A stretch of DNA of 64,000 nucleotides from Alkalibacterium pelagium (GCF_900109325.1 NZ_FNZU01000007.1:11451-75450); one strand, 5' to 3'; numbered from the stretch's first letter, positions 7,361-16,457 are shown. Notes: a model not told the origin generated them from the letters alone. Translations and numbers: made by a program.

Positions 7361-9013
7361 TCAACGCAGCAATGCGGCAATCGTTTTGGATACAAGTGTC
7401 GGCGCTACTTCAAAGCTGTATGTTTTCTCAAGACGCTCTGTAAACTTGTGTGAGTCCTTGCCAAACGGTCCGATGTCGACCACCGGAAGTCCCAGACTCT
7501 GCATCGCATCAAGAGGCAACTTATACTTCGTACCAAAACCGGGCATATTTTCTTTCAATGCATCGATTTCTCCCTTATTCTCCGGGGCAGAGGCATAGCT
7601 CAGATCCGATATATACGGGAAGAACTTCTTATACACTAGAGTGTAGTCGGATTCCGTTGTATTCACTGCTTCCGCTACAGCATCCAGGAGATTCTTTTCT
7701 TTGTCCGTATCGCCTTTGACATAGATATGTGGATAATAAGGCGGCGTAAAGTACACCACGATGACCGGCTCCTGATTCTTCCACATGGTCTGAAGCAGTT
7801 CGACTTCCTTCAAAGCGTATTCCCGTTCATCTACCGTATCGTCAATCAGCCATTTTTCTTTCTCACGGTCCAGAGTCTCCATTGCTTCCTGTCCCTGGTC
7901 AGCGACTACCTGTTTTTTCAGCTCATTGTACGTCATGACTTTAGGTATATAGGAGTACGGTTCAAACGCCCTGCCAGTCAGATCGCAGTACCGCTCGTAC
8001 TGTGTGTTCAAGTCATTGATCACTGACTTAAAGGCTTCTTCGGCAACTTCCTTCATTTTTTGAAGGACTACATCCGGCGTCTGGCTATGCGTGGCGAAAT
8101 TATAAAAGGCGTGAGCTGCTTTTGCAGTCTGAACAGAATACTCCGGCTTGAGATCCTGCTGCTTCAGGCTCATCGGCGGCAGCGTGCTTTCTCCTTCAAC
8201 TGTATCTGACAGATCTGTATTCAAATTGATCCGTCGGGTCAGTTCAGCGACAAGCTGGTTCGGATCCAGTCCTTTAAATGCTTCACCGACATGCGTTTCC
8301 TTTCCGACAACATAAAAGGACGGCATGAGCTTCCCGACTGTTCCAATATACACATATTTATTTTTATCTCCAGGATACTCGGAAGTCATGTAATCTGTAT
8401 TGATCAGTCCAGTCAGATTCAAGTTGTTTTCATCTCTCAAACGGACGATTTCAGGTACACACGACCGCATACCGGCTGAATTGGCTTCTTCATCACAAAC
8501 CGCCGCAAACAGGATATTACCGGAAAAATCATCCAGGTTGCTTTCGATTTCTTCCATTAGAGTCATAATGATTGCATCGCCCGTTTTCATATCAAAAAGG
8601 CCACGCCCGAACAGGTAATCACCTGATTCCAGATCTTCACGCGCATCTTTCGGCAGAAGGTCTTTGCGTTCATGCAGCAGTTCAGTCAGCTCGTATGGCA
8701 TGTGTGCGAAATTCTTCAGATCGCCGTAGTCAGAAATACCCACCGTATCTGTATGACCGATCAGTACAACTGTCTTATTATTCTCCGGATCTTTCTTTCC
8801 TCGAAGAAGGGCGATCACACTTTTTCTTCCCCACTTGTCGTGCGGAACGGGAACAAAAAAGAGGTCTTCTGGGTTATCTTTAAAATAATCCATCTGCTGG
8901 AAAAACAAGTGGACTTTCTCGGTCACTAACTGCTCCTCAATCGTTTCTGTCACACTGCGCTGTCTTGTTAGGTCTACTGCTATTTCTTCAATCCGTTGAG
9001 CTCTGCTTGACAT
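7361..9013 (-). CDS. M20-family peptidase, RocB-like
   Basis: This is a zinc-dependent amidohydrolase of the M20 clan, closest in layout to RocB, a protein of arginine catabolism in Bacillus whose exact reaction is unclear. The 550-residue protein shows the metal-site blocks VLIGHTDTVG and GRGLFDMKTGD followed by the catalytic/ligand CDEEANSAG block, all in the N-terminal half. The start is set at MSSRAQRIEE because GGAGG precedes it; an upstream extension exists without a better site. No arginine catabolic genes are adjacent, so substrate assignment is open. Confidence 0.8.
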   Translation of the reverse strand: MSSRAQRIEEIAVDLTRQRSVTETIEEQLVTEKVHLFFQQMDYFKDNPEDLFFVPVPHDKWGRKSVIALLRGKKDPENNKTVVLIGHTDTVGISDYGDLKNFAHMPYELTELLHERKDLLPKDAREDLESGDYLFGRGLFDMKTGDAIIMTLMEEIESNLDDFSGNILFAAVCDEEANSAGMRSCVPEIVRLRDENNLNLTGLINTDYMTSEYPGDKNKYVYIGTVGKLMPSFYVVGKETHVGEAFKGLDPNQLVAELTRRINLNTDLSDTVEGESTLPPMSLKQQDLKPEYSVQTAKAAHAFYNFATHSQTPDVVLQKMKEVAEEAFKSVINDLNTQYERYCDLTGRAFEPYSYIPKVMTYNELKKQVVADQGQEAMETLDREKEKWLIDDTVDEREYALKEVELLQTMWKNQEPVIVVYFTPPYYPHIYVKGDTDKEKNLLDAVAEAVNTTESDYTLVYKKFFPYISDLSYASAPENKGEIDALKENMPGFGTKYKLPLDAMQSLGLPVVDIGPFGKDSHKFTERLEKTYSFEVAPTLVSKTIAALLR

Positions 9014-9115
9014 TGAACTGCCTCCATTATATTCATTCTCTTTCTCTGGTATTTTCCTAAGTATAGTCCCGAATGTACCTTTACGCAATCCACTCCGCTG
9101 AATGTTTTGTGTCAG

Positions 9116-9406
9116 TTAATTCTCTTCCAGATAGTACACATATTCTTCAGTCTTATACACCTGACTTGTCACTATTCTGTTGCGTTCGTCCATTCCAATA
9201 GACACTTTTTCCCTGGACATCTGCTTTCCTCCCGTTGTCTCTTCAATAATTTCAATGGTGTCTTCTGCCACCGTAATTCTGAACAATTTGCCCTCTTCAA
9301 GTGCTGCCTTTGGTTTTTTCAACCCAAGCGTCAATACGCTGAGTACAATGTCTTTCACAGAAAAACGCGGGACTCTATATGCTGAATAGGTTTTTACTTC
9401 TGTCAT
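9116..9406 (-). CDS. Conserved small protein, unknown function
   Basis: This 96-residue acidic soluble protein has no signal peptide or membrane span. AGGAG is well placed before the ATG. Its sequence is beta-rich with alternating hydrophobic positions in the second half. It lies about 100 bp upstream of the RocB-like gene on the same strand and may be co-transcribed. I do not recognise the family. Confidence 0.65.
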   Translation of the reverse strand: MTEVKTYSAYRVPRFSVKDIVLSVLTLGLKKPKAALEEGKLFRITVAEDTIEIIEETTGGKQMSREKVSIGMDERNRIVTSQVYKTEEYVYYLEEN

Positions 9407-9487
9407 GTTCTGATCTCCTCTTTAGCCATAACAACTGTTACATGTGGTAACAAAGTCAGTATCATCTTCGACTGATCAAACTCGAAA

Positions 9488-9530
9488 GAAGAGCCCAATT
9501 CATAATGAATTGAGCTGCCTTCTTTTTTTT
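9488..9530. terminator. Terminator after the amidohydrolase gene
   Basis: The stem AGCCCAATTCA/TGAATTGAGCT, extended by GAAG/CTTC, has T8 on the plus strand and CTTCTTT on the minus strand. It lies immediately past the minus-strand stop at 9534. Confidence 0.6.
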
Positions 9531-9533
9531 CAC

Positions 9534-10712
9534 TTAATTTTTTGTCATGTTCATAGCAACAGCAACCATCATGCCCACTCCGGTGCTGAATGAATCCTCA
9601 TCTATTCCGAATTTCGGATGATGATGCGGGTATTCCATATCTTTCTCAGCATTCCCTGCTCCTATAAAGGCATAGGTACTGGGCACTAGGTCAGAAAAGG
9701 CTGAAAAATCCTCTCCACCCATTGCCAGAGGGAATTCAAAGACTGCTTCCCCGAAATGCTCTGTGGCGATTGCTCTGACCTGATCCGTTTTTTCATCGTC
9801 ATTGACGACTGAGCTGTACCCTTTAGAATAAGTGTACTCATAGCCGGCTCCGTATACCTCGCAGACATTCTTCACGACTGCTTCGATCCGGTCTTCAACC
9901 ATTTCTCTCGTTTCAGGAGTGATCGAGCGGACGCTTCCACCTAAAACCGCAGTATCCGGAATTATATTTTTTGCTGATCCAGCATGGAAATTGGTCGTTG
10001 AGATGACCAGTGAGTCCAATGGTGATGTCACTCGTGAAACCAGAGCCTGGAGCTGACTAATGATCTGTGCACCGATCAGAACAGGATCCACCGAGTTTTC
10101 CGGCTGGGATGCATGTCCCCCTTTTCCTTTGATCAGAATATCAAACTGGTCCGAGTTCGCCGTTACTGGGCCATTCAGAAGACCGATCTGACCTGTGGGA
10201 ATCGGTGTAAACAGATGCTGGCCATAAATAAAGTCCAGATCATCAAACAGGCCTGTTCTGACCATATCGACCGCTCCCCCGGGCGGCGTTTCTTCAGCAT
10301 GCTGGAAAATCAGGTAGACTTCGCCATGCAGGTCATCGATCTGATCGACCAGTACCTTAGCCGCGCCTAAAAGGATCGACGCATGTCCGTCGTGCCCACA
10401 CGCATGCATGATATCTTTGTTTTCAGACACGAAGTCAATATCCGTACGTTCTTCATCTATAGGCAGCGCATCGATATCGGCACGCAGGCCGATCTTCTTA
10501 CCAGGCTTAGTCCCTTTTATGATTCCCAGTACACTTGTTTCAGTCGGACGCGTCACCTCTATCTGACCGATTGACTGAAGTTCTTCTTCAATATAAGCAC
10601 TAGTCCAGTACTCTTCAAATGAAAGTTCCGGATGCTTGTGCATCGTGCGTCTCCAGTTAAATACATCTGCCATGACTTTCTCGATTTGTTCGTTCATCAT
10701 ACTCATCCCCAA
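9534..10712 (-). CDS. M20D amidohydrolase (N-acyl-amino acid hydrolase type)
   Basis: This is a zinc-dependent hydrolase of the HipO/AmhX/IAA-hydrolase group, which removes acyl groups from amino acids in the cytoplasm. The 392-residue length is typical. The conserved CGHDGHAS, FQHAEETPPGG and GGEDF blocks carry the metal ligands and catalytic Glu. The exact start is uncertain: TTG at 10712, ATG two codons later, or the ATG pair after that. The TTG has AGGAG about 10 nt upstream, while the ATG sits right after GGGG. The substrate cannot be told from context. Confidence 0.85.
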   Translation of the reverse strand: MGMSMMNEQIEKVMADVFNWRRTMHKHPELSFEEYWTSAYIEEELQSIGQIEVTRPTETSVLGIIKGTKPGKKIGLRADIDALPIDEERTDIDFVSENKDIMHACGHDGHASILLGAAKVLVDQIDDLHGEVYLIFQHAEETPPGGAVDMVRTGLFDDLDFIYGQHLFTPIPTGQIGLLNGPVTANSDQFDILIKGKGGHASQPENSVDPVLIGAQIISQLQALVSRVTSPLDSLVISTTNFHAGSAKNIIPDTAVLGGSVRSITPETREMVEDRIEAVVKNVCEVYGAGYEYTYSKGYSSVVNDDEKTDQVRAIATEHFGEAVFEFPLAMGGEDFSAFSDLVPSTYAFIGAGNAEKDMEYPHHHPKFGIDEDSFSTGVGMMVAVAMNMTKN

Positions 10713-10743
10713 TATTGTATTTCTCCTACTATATCATACATTC

Positions 10744-10762
10744 GGCCAAGTCGCTTTTGGCC
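10744..10762 (-). terminator. Possible terminator hairpin after sortase
   Basis: The stem GGCCAA/TTGGCC lies about 30 bp past the sortase stop codon. There is no T run on the minus strand, so the role is weakly supported. Confidence 0.3.
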
Positions 10763-10790
10763 ACAAAAATCATTGCTTACTTTTTCCTGT

Positions 10791-11372
10791 CTACTCACTG
10801 ACTGGATAAGCATAGAATACGAACCGCTCAGGTGCACTCCCCAGATAATTGAACGGGTAGCAAGTCGACACAACCAGAACTTCCTCCCCCATCTCCCCAA
10901 CGACCGAGGTATCATCCGCATCGACGATTTTTGTATCTCTTATTTCATATGTGTAGTCGCCATAAGGCATTTCTACTATAAATTCGTCTCCTATTTCAAG
11001 CTCTGCAAAATTACGGAAGACGGTATCACGATGGCCCGATAGAACGATCTGCTCGCCTTGTCCTGGAAAGACAGTACTCGACATATGGCCCACACCTAAA
11101 TCCAGCGCATCCGGATCAGTTCCTTCAACTATCCCGATACTCCGGTCGATCTTAGGGACATGCAGTACGCCGATGGCTTCATGGGTCTGGGCTGAAAAAG
11201 ACTCGGCCGGGTTCTCGTCATCCGGATCGACTTTTTCACGCATAGTCTGTACCGCCTGTTCAGCTTCCGCCATGGTAACCGACTGCATCTGATTCTGCTG
11301 GTAAAGCGAGTAGCCAAACCACATCATCAAAGCCACTCCTACTGCTATCAATCCATTTGCCAGCCATTTCAT
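10791..11372 (-). CDS. Class D sortase
   Basis: This transpeptidase should cut a C-terminal sorting motif and join surface proteins to peptidoglycan. The 193-residue protein has one N-terminal membrane anchor (about residues 3-24). The catalytic triad is His114 (LSGHRDT), Cys171 (VSTCYPF) and Arg183 (PERFVFYA). The TCYPF context and length fit class D. It is the next gene after the xylanase on the same strand. The remnant of a sorting signal lies between them, so the xylanase was probably its substrate, at least formerly. A hairpin at 11399-11435 may reduce read-through from the xylanase. Confidence 0.93.
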   Translation of the reverse strand: MKWLANGLIAVGVALMMWFGYSLYQQNQMQSVTMAEAEQAVQTMREKVDPDDENPAESFSAQTHEAIGVLHVPKIDRSIGIVEGTDPDALDLGVGHMSSTVFPGQGEQIVLSGHRDTVFRNFAELEIGDEFIVEMPYGDYTYEIRDTKIVDADDTSVVGEMGEEVLVVSTCYPFNYLGSAPERFVFYAYPVSE

Positions 11373-11398
11373 GATACCCCTCCTTCTTATGTAAAACA

Positions 11399-11435
11399 GG
11401 GAAAAGCGAAGAGAGTCATTTCCTCTTCGCTTCCC
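11399..11435 (-). terminator. Hairpin between xylanase and sortase
   Basis: The long stem GGGAAGCGAAGAG/CTCTTCGCTTTTCCC on the minus strand is followed only by TGTTTTA. It may act as a leaky terminator or mRNA stabiliser. Confidence 0.55.
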
Positions 11436-11458
11436 TATTAAATTATGCTTATTTTACC

Positions 11459-11570
11459 TTATTTTTTCTTACGAAGAAAGTGCATACCTAAACCAGAAGC
11501 CATTCCAGCCAGTCCGATCAGTCCAATCGTCCAAACTGCAGTAGCTGTCTAGGACAGGCGTTTCCCTTAA
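11459..11570 (-). pseudogene. Decayed cell-wall sorting signal of the xylanase
   Basis: Right after the xylanase stop codon, the minus strand encodes, in another frame (about 11461-11547), TATAVWTIGLIGLAG followed by more hydrophobic residues and the positive tail RKKK before TAA at 11459-11461. This is exactly the hydrophobic segment plus charged tail of an LPxTG protein. In the xylanase frame the codons just after the stop read L-R-E-T-P, close to LPxT[G/A]. A stop and at least one small indel appear to have cut the anchor off. A sequencing error is the alternative. Confidence 0.75.
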
Positions 11571-14500
11571 TCAATTCCGCCCATTTCCCCTACCAGGAGA
11601 AGTTGGATTGTTAGGCCCTATATCACCAGGATGGTTTGGAAAAACAGGGTGTTCCTTGTCTTTATTTCCTGGTCTGTTACCTGGATGTTCAGGAAATACT
11701 GGATGATTTCCTTTATTCTTCCCAGGATGAACCGGATGGACTGGGTGAGAAGGTTCTTCGTCCACAGTTCCTTGAGTGAACACGCCGTAGATTGAGAATC
11801 CTGGAACGATAACTGAAATCGTATTGTCTGTTACCTCTCCACCGACATTTTCCCAGATACTCTCTTCTTCATTGTAATAATAGATAGTGACGTCTTCTTC
11901 TACAAAATCATTATCAATGCCTAAAGTCAATACGAAATCACCTTCGTAATCTTCTTCTCCTTCAGGTAGGATCAGCTCAACATCAATAATGTCTCCTGCA
12001 GCTGTCAACAGTTGCCCTTCTTCATTTACAAGTTCAGGTACAGTTTCTCCATCAAGGATATTGACAATGATCGACGTTCCTAATGGAAGATCACTAGGCA
12101 TGGTGATTGAAATTAATTGTCCATCAACAACAATAGTCTGTCCTGGTAAAACTTCTACTTCTTCACCTTCATTAATCACTACCGCATCATCTTCGTGATC
12201 TACATCTCCCATATCATTGACCAAAGTAAGATTTCCGAACACTGATGGATCCTGGAAGCCCTGTCCAGTCAGGTCGTTCCAAGCAGCAGCTGCCTGACGA
12301 GCACCATCTACTCCATCATTGATCTGCATATCAAAACCAAGCGTGTGTCCTGCTTGGGGGGTGATATATTTCCAAGGAATAGCCATTTCTACAACATAAC
12401 CGGAACCAAGTACTCGAGCCGCTGAATCGAATCCGTCACTGTATGCACTCGGGTTGAATGTTGCAAAGTTTTCATAGTTGACACGGTACTGACCGACACC
12501 ATCAATATAGCTCAATGTTGGCTCACCTGTTTCGTTGATAAATGCTTCTACTGAATCCTGTTCCCAAGGATTCTCTGCCGAAACATCTAGATTACCATCT
12601 GCAACTTGGAATAAAACATACAAGTTGTTTTCATCCCATAGCGCACGTCCTGTTCCTCTTGCCCCTTGCCATGCTGTCTGGAATCTTGAGATATTCATTA
12701 CAGGTGCATCATTCCAGATGTCATCAATTTCTGCATTAACAACAGGAGTACCATATACGGCATAACTGCTGTTAGCTTCAATTTCAGCCTCTTCATAATT
12801 TTCAAGGAACCCATCTGGATCAACTACTGCATAATAAGCAGGTTTGGCTTGAAGACGCCCGTCAAACAATAACGGGAACCGTTCAGAACGCCAGCTGTTC
12901 GCATCGTTCAATCCCCAGAATGTGACGCGGTTTATTGAATCAGAATGTTCTCTAAAAATTTGGAATAGGCGAGCATATACATAGCCTTGGCGATTCCATT
13001 CAGATTCAACATACTCGTTTTCTGTTAAAGTCGTTACATCCAACTCAGTAATACCGATTTCGATATCAAGCTGTTCGAAACGTTCGATAGATTGTTTGAC
13101 AAGATCCGGGTTAAGATTGATGTTATAGTGCCCCTGCATACCGACTCCACTGATCAGCTTACGCTCTTCTTCAGGATTTTCGGCAGCCCATCTGTCATTA
13201 ATATCTCTAATCATGTAATACATGGTTCGCGCTTTACCTTGAATATGATCGTTATAATCATTGTAGTAAAGAACCATCTCTGGCATTCCGAGTTCGTCAG
13301 CTACTTGTCGGGCATAGCTGAAGGCTTCATAAATATAGTCTGGTCCTAATGCACGTAACCAGCCAGTATCTCTTAACTGGGCTTCCCAGTTTTCCGGATT
13401 GCCCCAGTCTCCTGCAAGTGCTTCATTTACTACATCCCAACTATATACACTATCTTCAAAATTTGTCATAACTTCTCTGATGTGACGCTGCATGTTCTCG
13501 CGTGCTTCCGCTTCCGGTAAAGGAGAACCATTAGCATCACTATGCAGCCACTCCGGAGACTGCTGATGCCATACTAGGACGTGTCCATGAAGAAGGAAAC
13601 CTTCCTCTGAAATACGTTCAACCAGACGGTTCTGATCAGCGAAATCAAATTCGCGGGCCGAGTCATAAGCATAATCAGGCTTCATAGCATTTTCAGTAGT
13701 AACTAAATTATGGTGATGGTCTAGGAGCGTCAGACGATCCCCTTCCATTTCAGCCATATTTATAGCATTACCGATTAGGAAATCATCTGCATAAACATCT
13801 TTAATTGGTGCAAGATCAAGCTGAACGTCAGCAGGTTCAGAATCAAGTTCAACGAAATTGACGTCATCGATATAGAAATCTGCAAGGCTTCCTCCACCGG
13901 TTTCAACATAAATAGTGACGTAACCACCTCCAAGAGAAGAATAACGATAGGTTCCTTGAAGGTGTACCCAGCCGTCATCAGCACTCATAGTGGTTGAAGC
14001 AACCGTATTGTAACTAGCCACATCCCCCTGATTCACTTGGGTTGAGAGTCTGAACGTTGTAGAGGCTTCTGCATCTGTTTTCACACGGGCAGAAATCTGA
14101 TACTCTTGACCAAGATTGATGTAGTCCTCAACACGAAGGGCTGGACCATTCCAATCTTGTGTACGTCCAGTTGTCAGCAAACTATACTGTCCGCCTTCTG
14201 TATAATTATCTGCATCCGTTACAGTCACTGTTTCGTTATCGCCTCTAGCTGTAAATCCATTTAATTCGCCATTCTCAAAGTCAATAAAGGTGAACACTTC
14301 AGCCGCTGGAGCATCTGGATCTGGCTCTTCATCTTCCAACGGTGTCTGATTTTCATCCCACTCAACTACAATTTCAGTAATGTAGAATGGTACAGCAGCA
14401 CCAGCTTCATTAGACTGAGCTCTAAAACGAGTGTAGTCAGGATTGTTAAATACAAATGTATCTTCCAGTACAAATTCTTCTCCTGCTACAAAAGCCGCTT

Positions 14501-15509
14501 GCGCTAATAATGGATAATCCTCTTCTGGAACCTGAAGCCACGCTTCTGCTCCTGAAGGAACAGCGACTTCTGGATCGACATATCCACGAATGGTTACATT
14601 ATATTCATAACCGTATTCCATACCCATTTCTGCAAAACTAAAGTCAACGCCGTTCCAGTTAGCTGTACGGTTTTCTACACGAAGCGCGCCTTGATTGTCG
14701 TTAAACCCTGGCAGATGCTGGAATGTTGGACCTGCGCTGGCCGCAGCTTGCGTATTTTCTGTGAAATCATTTGAGAAAAGAACAGATAATTCTGATTCTG
14801 GGCTCTCTTCATCGGATGAGTTCTCATCCGATGCATCATCGTCATCTTCAACTGGGTCTTCCGGTGTAGTCGGATCGTCTGTATCAGCATCCTCATCATC
14901 TTCTACAGGATCTTCATTCTCTGATGGAGCATCGGTTGTGATCAGTACGTTAGTGACCGCAAACTCCATGCCAATTCCAGCTTCATTTGTTTTAATACGA
15001 AAAGCCTCATCGTTTTCTCCGAACGCAGTATAACTTGCTTCTAGTTCAAAAACGCCTGTTTCAGCAGTCGGATTGGTCAACCAAGTATATCCGTTAACCG
15101 TTTCAATATTCACTGAAGTGTCTTCGGGAATCTCTTCCCCCTCAGCAATATATCCTGAAACTTGGATCGAATATTTCAGTCCTTCTTCCAGACCGATTTC
15201 ATCAAAGGAGATATCGATTCCATCGTAATCATTAACTCTATTAGTCACCCAAACGCCTGATTCAACTTCTCCATTAATCTCAAAGTCATTAAACCATTCG
15301 AGCACGGCATCTCCACTTGAGACAAGTGCCGGGTCGGCATCTGGATTTTCTGAAAAATCATTCTCATAGACGACGACTTGTTCTGGTTCGCTGGTTAGTT
15401 CATTGTCTGCTTCCTGTGCCAAAGCTGTTGTGGCTGTAGCAAAGACGGGGGCGACCAGCAGCGCACTCATCATTCCATTTGCTAATTTAAATTTAGTGCT
15501 GTTCTCCAT
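11571..15509 (-). CDS. Secreted multidomain GH10 endo-beta-1,4-xylanase
   Basis: This is an extracellular xylan-degrading enzyme of 1312 residues. Order: signal peptide (about 1-31); two related beta-sandwich modules (about 45-195 and 245-385) and a CBM22/CBM4_9-like module (about 405-550), separated by Asp/Glu/Ser-rich linkers; GH10 catalytic domain (about 570-905) with WDVVNEAL carrying the acid/base Glu near 693 and ITELDVT carrying the nucleophile near 820; a CBM9-like domain (about 913-1100); a further beta domain; and a His/Pro/Gly-rich tail typical of wall-spanning regions. AAGGAGG precedes the start. The protein is very acidic, as in halophiles. The frame ends just before a broken sorting signal, so the product may be secreted rather than anchored. 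XylR-like and cre-like sites lie upstream. Confidence 0.95.
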   Translation of the reverse strand: MENSTKFKLANGMMSALLVAPVFATATTALAQEADNELTSEPEQVVVYENDFSENPDADPALVSSGDAVLEWFNDFEINGEVESGVWVTNRVNDYDGIDISFDEIGLEEGLKYSIQVSGYIAEGEEIPEDTSVNIETVNGYTWLTNPTAETGVFELEASYTAFGENDEAFRIKTNEAGIGMEFAVTNVLITTDAPSENEDPVEDDEDADTDDPTTPEDPVEDDDDASDENSSDEESPESELSVLFSNDFTENTQAAASAGPTFQHLPGFNDNQGALRVENRTANWNGVDFSFAEMGMEYGYEYNVTIRGYVDPEVAVPSGAEAWLQVPEEDYPLLAQAAFVAGEEFVLEDTFVFNNPDYTRFRAQSNEAGAAVPFYITEIVVEWDENQTPLEDEEPDPDAPAAEVFTFIDFENGELNGFTARGDNETVTVTDADNYTEGGQYSLLTTGRTQDWNGPALRVEDYINLGQEYQISARVKTDAEASTTFRLSTQVNQGDVASYNTVASTTMSADDGWVHLQGTYRYSSLGGGYVTIYVETGGGSLADFYIDDVNFVELDSEPADVQLDLAPIKDVYADDFLIGNAINMAEMEGDRLTLLDHHHNLVTTENAMKPDYAYDSAREFDFADQNRLVERISEEGFLLHGHVLVWHQQSPEWLHSDANGSPLPEAEARENMQRHIREVMTNFEDSVYSWDVVNEALAGDWGNPENWEAQLRDTGWLRALGPDYIYEAFSYARQVADELGMPEMVLYYNDYNDHIQGKARTMYYMIRDINDRWAAENPEEERKLISGVGMQGHYNINLNPDLVKQSIERFEQLDIEIGITELDVTTLTENEYVESEWNRQGYVYARLFQIFREHSDSINRVTFWGLNDANSWRSERFPLLFDGRLQAKPAYYAVVDPDGFLENYEEAEIEANSSYAVYGTPVVNAEIDDIWNDAPVMNISRFQTAWQGARGTGRALWDENNLYVLFQVADGNLDVSAENPWEQDSVEAFINETGEPTLSYIDGVGQYRVNYENFATFNPSAYSDGFDSAARVLGSGYVVEMAIPWKYITPQAGHTLGFDMQINDGVDGARQAAAAWNDLTGQGFQDPSVFGNLTLVNDMGDVDHEDDAVVINEGEEVEVLPGQTIVVDGQLISITMPSDLPLGTSIIVNILDGETVPELVNEEGQLLTAAGDIIDVELILPEGEEDYEGDFVLTLGIDNDFVEEDVTIYYYNEEESIWENVGGEVTDNTISVIVPGFSIYGVFTQGTVDEEPSHPVHPVHPGKNKGNHPVFPEHPGNRPGNKDKEHPVFPNHPGDIGPNNPTSPGRGNGRN

Positions 15510-15648
15510 ACGTGTCCTCCTTATTCTTTCTGACTATTCGACTGTCTGCTCATTATTTATGTAATGAGACAACTAACGAAACAATAATGATTCCTAAGAA
15601 TCGTCAGACTTTCTCACCGCCTTCTCCTCAATCTCTTAGCGATTAAAC

Positions 15649-15662
15649 ACTAAACGCTTACA
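15649..15662 (-). promoter_or_regulatory. cre-like site 2 (xylanase promoter)
   Basis: The minus strand reads TGTAAGCGTTTAGT, matching 12 of 14 positions of the CcpA consensus TGWAANCGNTNWCA. It lies at and just below the predicted transcription start, 31 bp from the other site. Confidence 0.5.
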
Positions 15663-15665
15663 ATA

Positions 15666-15694
15666 ATAATACTTTTACTAGAAACCGTTTACAA
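15666..15694 (-). promoter_or_regulatory. Xylanase promoter
   Basis: The minus strand has TTGTAA (15689-15694), a 17-bp spacer and TATTAT (15666-15671). It leaves a 5' leader of roughly 150 nt before the xylanase start. Confidence 0.6.
15680..15693 (-). promoter_or_regulatory. cre-like site 1 (xylanase promoter)
   Basis: The minus strand reads TGTAAACGGTTTCT, 13 of 14 matches to the CcpA consensus, and overlaps the -35 and spacer. Binding of CcpA there would repress under good sugar supply. Confidence 0.6.
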
Positions 15695-15696
15695 TA

Positions 15697-15723
15697 GTTA
15701 ATTTGTTTAACCAACAAATTAAC
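15697..15723 (-). promoter_or_regulatory. XylR-like operator
   Basis: This is a perfect inverted repeat with 11-bp arms, GTTAATTTGTT and AACAAATTAAC, around a 5-bp centre, directly upstream of the -35. It closely resembles the known XylR operator of Bacillus (TTAGTTTGTT...AACAAACTAA). A xylose-responsive ROK repressor is therefore likely; no xylR is in this window. Confidence 0.75.
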
Positions 15724-15796
15724 ATGAAAGTCATACTAAAATCGCTTTTTTGTAACATCATTGCAACATTAGAGCGGTTTTTACTACTGTTTGTTT

Positions 15797-15829
15797 AAAA
15801 AGAAGCCGCAGCACTAGGCTACGACTTCT
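15797..15829 (-). terminator. Terminator of the yidD-thioredoxin-like operon
   Basis: The stem GAAG-CGTAGC/GCTGCGG-CTTC followed by TTTTT on the minus strand overlaps the last codons of the thioredoxin-like gene. Confidence 0.75.
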
Positions 15830-16137
15830 CTTATCCATTTACTAACAGCACTTTTAGTGTGTACTCCGGTCAAACGGTTTGTATTTTTACCTTTATAAAA
15901 AAGAAGAACGGTCGGAGTCGACTGAACGGCAAAAGCTTCTGCCCAGTCCGGATTGTCTATGGTTTTAACTTCGGCAATAATAATAGATTCGTCAAATGCC
16001 TCTCTGACCTGTTCCAAGCTATGAGCCATTGCCTGACAACTGCCGCAGAAATCACTAGTAAACTGGACCAGGACAACTGTAGCGGACTGAATCGTCTCGT
16101 AAAAATTTTCTTCATTTAATGTAATCGGCATAGTCAC
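15814..16137 (-). CDS. Thioredoxin-like protein
   Basis: This is a small cytoplasmic protein of the thioredoxin fold. The 107-residue protein has a CGSC redox motif (Cys31, Cys34) at the right place, where classical thioredoxin has CGPC, and the cis-proline STPT loop. The GTG start overlaps the yidD stop codon (GTGA), indicating translational coupling; the ATG two codons later is the alternative start. Its partner is unknown. Confidence 0.85.
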   Translation of the reverse strand: MTMPITLNEENFYETIQSATVVLVQFTSDFCGSCQAMAHSLEQVREAFDESIIIAEVKTIDNPDWAEAFAVQSTPTVLLFYKGKNTNRLTGVHTKSAVSKWIREVVA

Positions 16138-16457
16138 TCCATCTTCTCTTTCTGCTTCTGTTTAGTCAGGTCACTTTTCTTTACAGTGATTCCTGACCCA
16201 AGATACGTTTCATTTTCACTGTCGGGATTTCTTCTGATTGTAAAATGATCGGGTACTTTATCTACTCCGCCTTTTACAAATGGATTGCATCTAAGAATGC
16301 GCGCGATTCCCATAACTGATCCTTTAGCGGCTCCATGTTTTTCAAGAGCTTGAACGGTGTAGTGTGAACACGTCGGGTAATAGCGGCAGCTAGGCTGAAA
16401 TAACGGTGATATGACTTTCTGATAGGTTCTGACCAATGCGAGCAGCAGTTTTTTCAT
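16134..16457 (-). CDS. yidD: Membrane protein insertion efficiency factor YidD
   Basis: This small membrane-associated protein is thought to help YidC/Oxa1 insert membrane proteins. The 107-residue product contains the family signature: an N-terminal amphipathic helix, then [14 protein letters not shown] with three conserved Cys region and RILRCNPF. The lysine-rich C-terminus extends beyond the usual core. It is coupled to the downstream thioredoxin-like gene by overlapping stop and start codons. Confidence 0.95.
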   Translation of the reverse strand: MKKLLLALVRTYQKVISPLFQPSCRYYPTCSHYTVQALEKHGAAKGSVMGIARILRCNPFVKGGVDKVPDHFTIRRNPDSENETYLGSGITVKKSDLTKQKQKEKME

